Shown one piece after another: positions 1 to 14,347 of a stretch of 64,000 nucleotides of DNA. Source of the DNA: Streptomyces griseochromogenes. Lineage in GTDB: Bacteria > Actinomycetota > Actinomycetes > Streptomycetales > Streptomycetaceae. Position 1 is the stretch's first letter. Every line of letters starts with the position of its first letter. Below the pieces are notes generated by a model. The model ran no database searches. It was not told where the DNA came from and saw nothing but the letters and a program-made list of their open reading frames with translations. The stretch lies in NCBI RefSeq assembly GCF_001542625.1, contig NZ_CP016279.1:4588001-4652000 (forward strand). The letters run 5' to 3'. A program made the translations under genes and the position numbers.

Positions 1-4037
<4,037 letters not shown>

Positions 4038-4045
<8 letters not shown>

Positions 4046-7000
4046 CGACGCGGTCCTTCAGCATCAAGGAGAGCTCTTGTTCGGCGTGGTTCAGCAGGGT
4101 GTCGAGATCCGCCGTCTCGGACTCCGGCTCCGCGGTGTGCTCGGGCTCCTCGGAGGCCGGGGCGAGCGCCGTGTCGAGATAGCCGGCCAGCGCGGTGGGC
4201 GTGGGATGGTCGAACAGCGCGTTCGCGGGCACCCGCAGCCCGGTCTCCGTGCTGAGCTGGTTGCGCAGCTCCACGACGCCCAGGGAGTTGAGCCCCTGTT
4301 CGTGGAAGGGCCTGCCCGGCCGTATCTGCGCGGAGGAGTCGTGCCCGAGCACCCGGGCGGCGTGCCGGCACACCAGGTCGCGCAGCGCGCGGGCCCGCTC
4401 GGCCGAGGACATCCCGGCAAGCCGCCGCACGAGCGAGGAGACCTCCTCGGGCGGCGTGGCCTCCTTGCTGTGCTGCACTTCGGGCAGGTTCGCGAGCAGG
4501 GGGCTGTGCCGGGTGGTGGCGAACACCGACAGGAAACGCGCCCAGTCCACGTCGGCGATCACCAGGCCGGACTCGTCCTGTGCGAAGGCCAGCTCCAGAG
4601 CGTCGATCGCCAGGTCCGGGTCGAGCACCGTCATGCCGTTGCGGCGCAGCCGCGCGCCGACGACGTCCGCGTCCGCCCCGTCCACCGCCATCCCGCCGGC
4701 TCCCCACGGCCCCCAGGCCACCGACGTGGCCGCGAGTCCGTCGGCGCGCCGCTGTTCGGCCAGCGCGTCGAGGTACGTGTTCGCGGCCGCGTAGTTGGCC
4801 TGGCCCGCGTTGCCCACAGCGCCGGTGGCCGAGGAGAACAGCACGAACGCCGCGAGGTCGCCCGCGAGTTCGTGGAGGTGCGCGGCGCCACCGACCTTGG
4901 CGTGCAGGACGCGCTCCAGCCGCTGCGGATCCAGCGCGTCGATCACGCCGTCGTCCAGGACCCCGGCCGCGTGCGCGACCGCGGTCAGCGGACGGTCCTC
5001 GGGGATCCGGGCGAGCAGGGCCGCCACCTGTTCCCGGTCGCCCACGTCACAGGCGGCCACGTCGACCTCGGCGCCGAGCGCGGTCAGTTCGGCCACCAGC
5101 TCGGGATCACGCGCGTTCCTGCCCGTCAGGAGCAGCCGCTCGACGCCCGCCCGGGCGAGCCAGAGGGCGACCCGCCTGCCCAGCGCGCCGAACGCACCGG
5201 TGATCAGCGTCGTACCGCGCACGGGCCAGTCGCGGCTGGAGCCCGCGCCGACCGGTGCGTGCAGCAGACGCCGCACGAACACTCCCGAGGCGCGCACGGC
5301 GACCTGGTCCTCCGCGTGGGACAGCGCCCCGGCCAGCCGTTCGGCCGCCCGTGCGTCCACCGTGGCCGGGAGATCGATCAGCCCGCCCCACCGCTGGGGG
5401 TGCTCCAGTGCCGCGACCCGGCCGAGGCCCCACACCATGGCCTGCGCCGGGCTGCCGAGCCGGTCGCCGTGGCCCGTGGACACCGCCTGCTGCGTCGCGC
5501 ACCACAACGGCACTTCGAGTTCGGCATCCCCCATGGCCTGGACCAGTGCCGTGGTCAGCGCGAGCCCCGCCGGTACCCCGGCGGTTCCGGGACGCTCTCG
5601 CTCGTCCAGCGCCAGCAGGGACAGCACCCCGTCGACGGCGCCGCCCTCGCCGTTCGCCAGGGCGGCCAGCCGCTCGGCGATCTCCGCGCGGTCCGCTCCG
5701 GTGCCGAGGGGCAGCGTCCGGTCGCCGAGCGCGGCCCTGAGCGGCTCCGGTACGGGCAGGTCAGCGCTGTGGACGAGCAGCCAGTTCCGCCGGTCGGCGA
5801 CCTGGTCCACGGCCGGCTGCCAGCTGATCCGGTACCGCAGCCCGTTCATCGCCGCTTCCCGGTCACGGGTGCGCCACCACTGCGCCAGCGCCGGCACCAG
5901 CTCGCTGAACTTCCGGTCGGTGCTCGTGCCCAGCAGTTCGGCCAGCAGCTTCAGGTCATGGCTCTCCACGGCCGCCCAGAACGCCGAGTCCGGCTGCCGG
6001 GATCGCCCGTCCACCGCGTCGGGCAGCAGCCAGAACCGCTTGCGCTGGAAGGCGTACGTGGGCAGATCCACCCGGCGCGCCCCGCTCCCGGCGTACCACA
6101 GCCGCCAGTCGGGTCCGTGGCCACGGACCTGCAGCGCCGCGACGGTGTCCAGCACGTCGTCCTGCCGCAGGACGGGGATCACCGTCGCCTCGACGGTCTC
6201 GCCGAGACAGTCCGCGGCCATCTCGGTGAGCGTCGTCTCCGGTCCCAGCTCCAGGAACGTGGTGACGCCCTCGTCCTGCAGTGTCCGCATCCCGTCGAAG
6301 AACCTGACCGTGCCGCGCACATGCCGCACCCAGTACTCGGGGGAACACAGCTCGTCGGCGGTGGCCGGACGCCCCGTCACATCGGACACCACGGGGATCT
6401 CGGGCGGCTGGTAGGCCAGGCTCTCGGCGACCGCGCGGAACTCGTCCAACAGCGGGTCCATCAGGGACGAATGGAACGCGTGGCTGACCCGCAGGCGCTT
6501 GGTCCGCCGCCCTTGCGCACGCAGGCGCTCGGCCAGCGCGACGACCGCCTCCTCGACACCGGAGAGCACCACGGAACGGGGCCCGTTCACCGCGGCCAAC
6601 GACACCCCGGCAGGCAGTGGTTCGACCTCCTCCGGCGCCGCCGCCACCGCGTACATCGCGCCTTCCTCGGGCAACGCCTGCATGAGCGAGCCCCGCGCCG
6701 CGACCAGTCGACACGCGTCCGGCAGGGACAGCACCCCGGCCAGATGGGCGGCGGTCAGCCCACCGATCGAGTGCCCCAGCAGCAGGTCAGGGCGGATGCC
6801 CCAGCTGTCGAGCAGCCGGAACAGCGCCACCTCGAAGGCGAACAGTCCGGTCTGTGCGAACTCGGTGCGGTCGAGGGCCGCCTGATCCGCGCCGAACACG
6901 GTCTCCTTCACCGGCAGGCCCAGCTCGGCGCACACCTCGTCGAAAGCCTCGGCGAAGACCGGGTAGGCCGCGTGCAGGGCGCGCCCCATGCCCAGACGCT

Positions 7001-10000
7001 GGCTTCCCTGACCGGTCAGCAGGAAGGCCAAGCCTCCCTCGGCCACCGCGCCGACGGTGAGCGCGGGGTCGGACCGGCCCGCCGCCAGCGCGGTCAGCGA
7101 GTGCCGCAGCCGATCCGGGTCACCGGTGAGTACGGCCCGATGGGTCAGCGCGGACCGGGTCGTGGCCAGTGAGAACCCCAGGTCGTGCGCGGTGAGACCG
7201 GCATGGGCGTCCCAGTGCGCGGCGAGCCGTCCGGCCTGGGCGCGCAGAGCCGTTTCCGAGCCGCCGGAGACCGTCAGCACAGGCGGTACGGTCTTCGTGG
7301 GCTCGGCCGCACCCGCCGCCCCGGCGGGCGGCTGCTGAAGGATCACGTGCGCGTTGGTTCCGCCGATCCCGAACGAGGAGACGCCCGCCCGTCGCAAGGG
7401 GCCGGCATCGGGCCACGCGGTCCGCTCGGTCACCAGCCGCAGCCCCGCGTCCCAGTCCACATGCGGGCTGGGCCGGTCGACGTTGAGGGTCGCCGGGATC
7501 ACCCCGTGCCGCATGGCCAGCACCATCTTCATCACACCCGCCGCGCCGGCCGCGGCCTGAGTGTGCCCCAGGTTGGACTTCACGGAGCCCACGAGCAGCG
7601 GCCGGGCCGGCGGCCGGTGCGCCCCGTACGCCTCCAGCAGGGCGCCTGCCTCGATCGGATCGCCGAGCTTCGTGCCGGTACCGTGCGCCTCCACCACGTC
7701 CACGTCGGACGGCTGCAGCCGGGCGTCGGCGAGCGCGGAGACCAGCAGCCGGTGCTGCGCGGCCCCGTTGGGCGCGGTGAGCCCGTTGCTCGCTCCGTCG
7801 GAGTTGACCGCCGAGCCCGCGATCAGGGCGAGCACCGGATGGCCGTTGCGGCGTGCGTCGGAATACCGCTCCACCAGGAACATCCCACCGCCCTCCGCCC
7901 AGACGGTGCCGTCGGCATCCTCCGCGAACGGCTTCAGCCGCGCGTCCGGTGCGAGCCCGCCCTGGCGGCTGAACTCGATGAACACCTTGGGCGACGACAA
8001 CACGGTCACCGCGCCCGCCAGAGCGAGCGAACATTCGCCACGGCGCAGCGCGGCGGCGGCCAGGTGCAGGGCGACCAGCGAGGACGAACACGCCGTGTCG
8101 ATCGAGAGATTGGGCCCCTCCAACCCGAACGCGAACGAGATCCGGCCGGAGGCCACACTGGCCACGGTCCCGATCGCCAGATGCGGCCGTACGGCGCTGT
8201 CACCGTGCCCGGGTCCGGTGCCGTAGTCACCGTGGGACAGGCCCGCGTAGACCCCGGTGTCGCTGCCGCGCAGCGTGGCCGGGTCGATCCCGGCCCGTTC
8301 GCACGCCTCCCAGGACAGTTCGAGCAGCAACCGCTGCTGCGGGTCCATGTCGAGCGCCTCGTGTCCGCCGATGCCGAAGAACGCGGGGTCGAAGTCCGCG
8401 GCGTCGTGGAGGAACCCGCCCCGGCGGACGTAGCTCGTGCCCGGCCGTTCCCGTTCCGGGTCGTACAGATCGGCCAGATCCCAGCCGCGGTCCTCCGGCA
8501 TCGCCGAGATGGCGTCACGGCCCGAGACGATCAACCGCCACAGATCCTCCGGCGAGTGCACCCCGCCGGGGAAGCGGCAGCTCATCCCGACGATGGCGAT
8601 CGGCTCGTCCGTACCGGTGCGGCGGGGGAGCGCGGGCACCGGGCGGGGCGTGCGGTTCTCCAGGTGTGCGGCCAGCCGGTTCGGGGTGGGGTGGTCGAAG
8701 AGCGCGGCAGTGGCGATCTTGAGCCCGGTCCGTTTCCGCAGTCGTTTCACCAGTTCCACGGCGGCGAGGGAGTCGAGCCCGAGCTCGAAGAACGACCGGT
8801 CCGGACCGTAGCCGCCCGCGATCATCGACTCGGTCTCGGTCCGGATCACCCGCCGCAGGTCCGCCGGCCGGGACGAGGAGCGGGAGGGCGGCTCGGCCAC
8901 GTCGGCCGGCAGATGGGTGCGCCGGCCGCCCCAGCCCCGGAAGACCGAGGGCCACCGCACCGGGACGCCATGGGTGTGCAACTCGCCCAGCGTGCCGAGG
9001 ACGGCGTGCAGGTCAGACTGCTCGGCGCCGCCGCGCAGGGCGGCGGTGACCAGCGCGGTCGCGGCGGCCGGCTCGGGCAGTGTCTCCTCGACCAGCGCGG
9101 CCAGCACCCCGTTGGTGCTCATGTCCACGTAGGTGTCCACGCCCGCCGCGTGGAGACCGGTCACACAGCCGAGGAAATGCCCGGTACCGCGCACCTGCGC
9201 GCCCCAGTACTCGGGCAGGCCGACGACCCCGGGATCCGATCCGAGCCCGTTGTGGACGGGCACGAGGGGGATGTCCGGCGGCCGCCGGGACAGACCGCGG
9301 GCGAACTGCTCGAACTCCTCGGCCATGGCGGCCATGTGCGGCGAGTGGAAGGCCCGGTCGACCGGCAGCCGCTTCACCTTGCGCCCGCGCTCCGACCACA
9401 CTCCGGCGATCCGCAGCACCGTGTCGCGGTCGCCGGAGATCACCACGGAGTTCGGGGCGTTGACCGCGGAGATCCCGGCCAGGTGCTCCACCCCGGCCAG
9501 CGACTCCAGCGCTTCCGCCTCCGAGACGCGCATCGCGACCATCGCTCCGCCGACTGGCGTCTTCTCCCGGAACAGCCGGATCCGTTCGGCCAGCAACGCG
9601 CAGACGTCGGGCAGGGAGAACACCCCGGCCACGGTGGCCGCGGCCAGTTCCCCGACCGAGTGCCCCACCACGTAGTCCGGGCGCACTCCCCAGTCCTCGA
9701 ACTGCCGGAAGAGCGCCACCTGGAGGGCGAACAGCGCGTCCTGGGTGTAGAGCGCCCGGTCGGCCGGTGCGACCTCGGTGGGGGCGTCGCCGAGCAGCAG
9801 GTCACGCACCGACCAGGTGGAGACCGCCTCCATGTGGGCGCACACATCGTCCAGGGCGTCGGCGAACACGTCGAACAGCGGATACAGCTCGCGTCCCATA
9901 CCGGGCCGCTGCCCGCCCTCACCGGGAAAGAGGAAGGCCACCTTGCGCCCGGTGCCGGCCTTTCCCGCGCCGCCCCGGCCCGCGGCGAGCTCACCGAGCC

Positions 10001-10925
10001 CGTCGGCGAGCTCGCCGCGGTCGGCGGCAAGGAGCACCGCCCGGTGCGGCTGGTGCCGCCGGGCGAGGGCCAGGGTGTGCGCGGTGTCGAGCAGATCCGG
10101 GGCGTCGGGCCCGGCAAGGCGCAGGCTCTCCGCCTTGCCCCGCAGCGTCTCCTCACTGTCCGCCGACAGCAGCACCGGCAGCGTCGGGACCGTGGTCCTC
10201 GTCGACCGCCGCGGCCGTGCGGGCGGTTCCGACAGCACCAGCGCACACGCCGTGCCCGCCCCGTCCACGCAGCCGAACAGGGCGGTCAGGCGGCTGTCCG
10301 GGCCGAGCGGAACGCCTGGTACGGGAACCTCTCTGCGGCCGAGCAGCACGGGCAGGTCCAGCAGAGCCGCCACCGCGTCCTGCTCCTCGCCCGGCTCGGT
10401 GCCGTCGAGGAGCCCGTCCAGGGGAGCCTCGGCCGGATGGTAGCCGCGCCGCCAGACGAACCGGATGTCGTCGTGGCCCACGTCGGCGCGCGCACAGGCC
10501 TGCCGTACGACGTCACCCCGGCCGAGCGCGCTGCCGTCGATCACACAGTGGATCGGGTCGTCTTCGGCCACCGCGGCCGTAACCGGCTTGAGCACCAGGA
10601 AAGCGCCGCTCCCGTCGGGCGCGACGACCCCGGCGAGCGCGAGCGCCGACTCGCCGGCGCGGATGCTCTGGCAGGCCAGGTGGATCACCCCGGCGGGCAG
10701 GGTGTCCAACGTCAGTGCCGGCCCGAGCACGCCGAGTTCGGCGGCGATCGGGTCGGCCTGCGCCATGCTGAACACCCCGGCCGCCGTGTCCCGCAGCCGC
10801 TCCGGCACGACGCCTGCGTTCTCCAGCGCCCGCAGCGCCGCTTCGGCCGGTGGCACCGCAGCGGAACGAGGGGATATGCCGATGACCGCGACTGGCGCCG
10901 GACCGGCAGTGCTGCTCGGTTGCAT
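4038..10925 (-). CDS. Type I modular polyketide synthase: degenerate loading module plus module 1
   Basis: 2295 residues. Order: a shortened KS-like region (about 11-235) without the active-site Cys; loading AT (about 328-615; GHSVG 421-425, AFHSPHM 525-531); ACP (about 690-757; GLDSL, Ser719); KS1 (about 774-1197; DTACSSS with Cys946, His1081, His1121); AT1 (about 1299-1590; GHSIGG, HAFH 1482-1485, malonyl type); no DH; KR (about 1695-2080; GxFGxLG, LDD at 1990-1992 marking a B-type ketoreductase, Ser2032, Tyr2045, Asn2049); ACP1 (about 2180-2251; GLNSL, Ser2214, Asn replacing the usual Asp); C-terminal helical docking tail. The enzyme should accept a starter, add one malonyl unit and reduce it to a beta-hydroxy group. 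It lies 24 bases after the desaturase gene, with an AGGACAGGG Shine-Dalgarno. The loading substrate is unknown; the upstream cassette suggests a modified fatty acyl chain. Confidence 0.95.
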
Positions 10926-10949
10926 AGGACCCTGTCCTGTAGTGGTTGG

Positions 10950-11819
10950 TCAGATCCCGCGGATCCGGTGGACGAACTCGGCCAGGTCGGCCGCCGAGGC
11001 CCTGCCGCTCGACGTGGCGAATCCGTTGACGAGCCGGACCAGGGCGTCATAGGCCTCGGTGTGGTCGTAGGACGTGGCGTCCGTGATCTTCAGTGACCAC
11101 CGCCAGTACCCGTTCAGCGTGTCCGCGAGCGGCATCCGGAAGGTGGACAGCACGTCCTTGAGGTCCGGCACCGTCGCCGCGAGCCCGTGCCGCCTGATGT
11201 AGGCCTCGACGAGCTCGCTGTAGAAGGCGAAGTGCCGGGCCTCGTCCCTGGCCAGCCGGTGCAGCAGATCGCACAGCACCGGCTCCTTCGCCACCGCCTT
11301 GAACCGCTGGTAGAAGAGCTGGGTGGCCTTCTCCTGCACGAGTGTGTAGGTGAACGCCTGCACCGGGTTCTCGTAGGGCAGGGCGAACTTCTTGCGGCCC
11401 TCCTCGGCCAGCTCCAGCATCAGCGTCTCGGGGTCGCTGATGCCGGCCTCGACCTGGTACCTGGTGAGCACCGACGCGTGCCGTTCCTCCTCGTTCGCCC
11501 AGGAGATCAGGAACCGGAAGTACTCCCGGTTGAAGCAGAACTCCTCGATCGCGAGGTCGGTGCCGGACACGGGGAAGGCGTCCAGGAAGTAGGTGAGGTA
11601 CCCGGGGATGTGGTCCTCGATGAACGTGATGAACCGCACCACCGACCGGTCGGTGTCGGTGAGTTGCTCCGGCCGCAGGCTCGCCCAGGACAGCTCGTCG
11701 ACCGACCACTGACGCGTCGCCGCGCGACCGACCGCGTTCCGGGTCAGCTCTCGCATCTCCCCGGGCTCGATGGACTGCCGTAACCGCTCCCCGTCGGCCT
11801 CGATCAGGGTTTCGTTCAC
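10950..11819 (-). CDS. Soluble acyl-ACP desaturase (ferritin-like diiron, FA_desaturase_2 type)
   Basis: 289 residues. All six carboxylate and histidine ligands of the stearoyl-ACP desaturase fold can be placed: Glu68 (IEDH), Glu111/His114 (EEERH), Glu163 (LVQEKAT) and Glu193/His196 (DEARH). Family members insert a double bond into an acyl chain held on acyl carrier protein, using O2 and ferredoxin. Its start overlaps the stop of the methyltransferase gene by four bases, and it directly precedes the PKS, so the likely substrate is the chain on the small ACP of this operon. The position and geometry of the double bond cannot be read from sequence. Hydroxylation or a second desaturation of an existing alkene are alternatives known for related diiron enzymes. 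Confidence 0.88.
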   Translation of the reverse strand: MNETLIEADGERLRQSIEPGEMRELTRNAVGRAATRQWSVDELSWASLRPEQLTDTDRSVVRFITFIEDHIPGYLTYFLDAFPVSGTDLAIEEFCFNREYFRFLISWANEEERHASVLTRYQVEAGISDPETLMLELAEEGRKKFALPYENPVQAFTYTLVQEKATQLFYQRFKAVAKEPVLCDLLHRLARDEARHFAFYSELVEAYIRRHGLAATVPDLKDVLSTFRMPLADTLNGYWRWSLKITDATSYDHTEAYDALVRLVNGFATSSGRASAADLAEFVHRIRGI

Positions 11820-12685
11820 GGTGCCTCCGTCGGACCCATCCGGGACTTCAGCGCGCTCAGCGCGTAGTGCTTCGTGGTGTAGCCCCAGCCGGCGTTGGCC
11901 GTCCGGAGATACCGGACGAGCGGCTCGCTCATGCCCGGCGCCACCATCTCGACCCGGTCACGCGAGGCTTCCACCCGCCGCTCCCATTCCTCGATGGTGC
12001 GGTGGTAGTGCGCGGTGAGGTCGGTGAGTCCGGTGAGGCTGAAGCCGGCCGATTCCACCGCCTCGACGAGCACCGACAGCGGCACCATGTCGGCGAACCC
12101 GAAGATTCCCTCGGTGACGTGCTTGGTGCCCGGCCGCCGCGAGAACTCCTCGTAGGCCGCGTGGTCCCGGAAGCAGCTCTCCGACAGGTACATCGAACCG
12201 CCCTGCCCGAGCAGCCCGTACGCCTTGCGCAGCACCGCCGTTCGGTTCGGCATGTGCACGATCGACCCGAGCAGGGTGACCGCGTGGAACCGTCCGGTCA
12301 CCTCGATGTCGGCGAACGACCCGAGCTCCAGCGTCACCAGGTCGGCCACGCCCAACTTCTCCGCCTGCGCCCGGATGTACTCGGACTGCGGGCGCGAAGG
12401 AGTGACGCCCGTGACACGGCAGCCGTACTCCCGCGCCATGAACAGCGTCAGGCTGCCCCAGCCGCACCCGATGTCGAGCAGGCGCTCACCGCCGGTGAGG
12501 CCGAGCTGCCGCGCCACGAAGTGCAGCTTGTTCGTCTGCGCCTGATCGAGGTCGGTGTGCTCGTCGGTGTACAGCCCGGAGCTGTACTTGAGCCGCTGGT
12601 CGAGGTAGATGCCGAACAGTTCGGCAGGCAGCTCGTAGTGCTGGTTGGTGGCCTGATAGGCCTCTTGCGGGGTGATCGAGGTCAT
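11816..12685 (-). CDS. Cyclopropane-fatty-acid-synthase-like SAM methyltransferase
   Basis: 289 residues, close to mycobacterial mycolic acid cyclopropane synthases (about 287). The SAM motif is LLDIGCGWGS (69-78), and the N-terminal YSSGLY and late AHY (Tyr227) blocks align with that family. True members methylate a cis double bond and use bound bicarbonate as base. Aligning by memory with M. tuberculosis CmaA1, Cys35 becomes Ser36, Glu140 becomes Val143 and His167 becomes Ser168; only the Tyr232 equivalent (Tyr227) remains. So it is a lipid-type C-methyltransferase by fold, but the usual cyclopropanation chemistry is doubtful. Overlapping its neighbours by four bases on both sides, it probably acts on the ACP-bound unsaturated chain. 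Methyl-branch formation, an exomethylene, or methylation of a non-lipid carbon are open alternatives. Confidence 0.85.
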   Translation of the reverse strand: MTSITPQEAYQATNQHYELPAELFGIYLDQRLKYSSGLYTDEHTDLDQAQTNKLHFVARQLGLTGGERLLDIGCGWGSLTLFMAREYGCRVTGVTPSRPQSEYIRAQAEKLGVADLVTLELGSFADIEVTGRFHAVTLLGSIVHMPNRTAVLRKAYGLLGQGGSMYLSESCFRDHAAYEEFSRRPGTKHVTEGIFGFADMVPLSVLVEAVESAGFSLTGLTDLTAHYHRTIEEWERRVEASRDRVEMVAPGMSEPLVRYLRTANAGWGYTTKHYALSALKSRMGPTEAP

Positions 12686-12957
12686 GACGTCGCCGGTTCC
12701 TCACCGATGTGCTTCTGCACCAGCGTGATCAGGTCGTCGACCGTCTCCGCGCCGAAGATGGCCTCGTCGTCGAACTCGGAGTCCCACTGGCGCTCCAGCT
12801 TGGACACCACCCTCAGCAGCTTCATCGAGTCGGCACCGGGCAATCCCTTGAGCACGTCGAGGACGTCGATGTCGGAGGGGGAGATCTCCAACTCGGTGGC
12901 CAGGCACTCGATGGTGATTTCGGCGATCTGCTCGCGGCTTATGGGCTCGCTGGTCAT
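12682..12957 (-). CDS. Discrete acyl carrier protein of the starter cassette
   Basis: 91 residues, starting at MTSEPIS. The ATG overlaps the thioesterase stop, and its own stop overlaps the methyltransferase start. The 4'-phosphopantetheine site is Ser44 in GADSM. The protein is acidic, as expected for a carrier. It sits in the middle of the operon, between the fatty acyl-AMP ligase and diiron genes upstream and the methyltransferase and second desaturase downstream. That makes it the natural platform on which the starter chain is loaded and modified before transfer to the PKS. A longer open frame upstream in the same phase is out-of-frame coding DNA of the thioesterase gene and is not part of this protein. 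Confidence 0.92.
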   Translation of the reverse strand: MTSEPISREQIAEITIECLATELEISPSDIDVLDVLKGLPGADSMKLLRVVSKLERQWDSEFDDEAIFGAETVDDLITLVQKHIGEEPATS

Positions 12958-13484
12958 GATTCTCCTGTTCCGTGGTCGAAGTAGTGCCGGACGCGGCCGA
13001 AGGCGGCATCGTCCAGTTCCATGAGGGCCTTGGCCTGCTCGGAGCGGATGGGCTGGTAGGTACCGGTGGCCATGACGTGCAGCTCGTCCCCGGGGCCGAT
13101 GATCTCGGCTTCGGTGCGCAGCACCCCGTTGCCCCGGCCGCTGATCCGCGCGACGGTCAGATACGGCTCGCCCACCCGGAGCGGCAGCAGCATCTTGGTG
13201 CGCAGGGTCACGGAGAACGCGAGCAGACCGTGGACCAGCGCGAGGGCGTCGCCCATCACCTCGTCCACCAGCACGTTCACGATGCCGCCGTGCACGATCC
13301 CCGGGTAGGAGGCGTAGTTCTCCGAGAACGTCGTCTCGGCCGCGTAGTCGCCGTTCGGCAGCTGCTTCAGGCTGAGTTTGAGACCGATCGGATTGCGGGG
13401 CGAGCAGCCGAAGCAGTTGAAGGACGGCTCCGCGTGCCAGGGAAGTTCGATCGTTTCGTCGGTGGTGTGCGCGGGAGTGCTCAC
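12954..13484 (-). CDS. Hotdog-fold thioesterase (PaaI/4HBT-like)
   Basis: 176 residues. It carries the NCFGCSPRNPIGL block typical of one PaaI-like subgroup and the HGG-x6-DE motif (His65, Asp74-Glu75) that holds the catalytic acid in hotdog thioesterases. These enzymes hydrolyse acyl-CoA or acyl-ACP thioesters. In this operon it could edit stalled or wrongly modified chains on the small ACP, or release a free acid that is re-activated by the ligase. Overlaps of four bases with both neighbours show that it belongs to the cassette. A dehydratase role is possible for some hotdog proteins but nothing here favours it. Confidence 0.85.
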   Translation of the reverse strand: MSTPAHTTDETIELPWHAEPSFNCFGCSPRNPIGLKLSLKQLPNGDYAAETTFSENYASYPGIVHGGIVNVLVDEVMGDALALVHGLLAFSVTLRTKMLLPLRVGEPYLTVARISGRGNGVLRTEAEIIGPGDELHVMATGTYQPIRSEQAKALMELDDAAFGRVRHYFDHGTGES

Positions 13485-14347
13485 GCGGAGACCTTCTCCC
13501 GCGACGACTCCTCGGCAATGGCCCGCCGCACGTCGGACATCTTCGTCAGCTTGTAGCCGGTGAGCGCGGAGAAATACTTGAACAACTGCTCACAGCACTT
13601 GGCCCATTCGCTGCCGTCCTCGTCCACCTCGGCGAAATAGGCGAACATCTCGTCGATGGTCTCGTGGTTCTCCAGCTCGGGCAGATTCCCCTTGAACCGG
13701 CTGACCGGATGGCGGTAGAGGTCGCGGGTGGTGCCCATGTAGATGTACAGGGTCTCCACCACGGACGCGCATTCCTCCGGCCGCTCCGCCAGCTGCTGCG
13801 CGGTGTAGTGGACGAATTCGCGCGCGTGCCGCGCCTCGTCGCCGCTGGCCTTCTTCAGGATCGCGGCGAGGACCGGTTCCTGCATGCTGCGGGCGACGCA
13901 TTTGTACGCGTGCGTGGCGAGGACCTCGCAGATGACGTTGGTGGCCAGTGTGGCCGCCCGGGTCACCCCCGGCGGGTACGCCCCGCGCATCGAGGCGATC
14001 GTGCTGTGGTCGATGCTGTGCCCGGCCAGCTGGAGCCAGGTCTGGAAGGCGAGGTGGTGCTGGATCTCCTGGTAGCCCCAGATGGTCGCGAACTGCGAGA
14101 AGTCGTAGTCGTCGGAGAACTCGTTGAGCAGGCCGTGGGTGGCGGCGACGACGTTCGACTCGCCCACGATGGCACCCTTGGCGAACACGATGTGCTCGGG
14201 CAGCACACGATCGGCCCGGAACTCGTCCCACGGAATGTGGTGCATCTCCCAGGTCGCATGCTGATATCCGGCGAACACCCGCGCGCTGTGCATGCGCTCG
14301 TCCGCGAGGAGCGGGACCCCGGCAGCCGATTCCGTTTTGCTGTTCAC
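13481..14347 (-). CDS. Second ferritin-like diiron oxidase/desaturase-like protein
   Basis: 288 residues and only distantly similar to the desaturase at 10950-11819. The diiron ligand set is complete: Glu63 (GESN), Glu94/His97 (YQEIQHH), Glu141 (CEVLATH) and Glu171/His174 (GDEARH). It is therefore expected to activate O2. It lies between the fatty acyl-AMP ligase and the thioesterase with four-base overlaps, so it probably oxidises the same ACP-bound chain. Candidate reactions are a first desaturation, a second desaturation giving a diene or alkyne, or hydroxylation. The EIQHH variant and the long C-terminal part (about 200-288), which I cannot assign, suggest a subfamily of its own. Confidence 0.82.
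   Translation of the reverse strand: MNSKTESAAGVPLLADERMHSARVFAGYQHATWEMHHIPWDEFRADRVLPEHIVFAKGAIVGESNVVAATHGLLNEFSDDYDFSQFATIWGYQEIQHHLAFQTWLQLAGHSIDHSTIASMRGAYPPGVTRAATLATNVICEVLATHAYKCVARSMQEPVLAAILKKASGDEARHAREFVHYTAQQLAERPEECASVVETLYIYMGTTRDLYRHPVSRFKGNLPELENHETIDEMFAYFAEVDEDGSEWAKCCEQLFKYFSALTGYKLTKMSDVRRAIAEESSREKVSA

Noticed and set aside
10200..10925. Loading domain as a KSQ decarboxylase
   Set aside because: No TAQSSS-like motif is present. The active-site loop is replaced and shortened, and the His motifs are missing.
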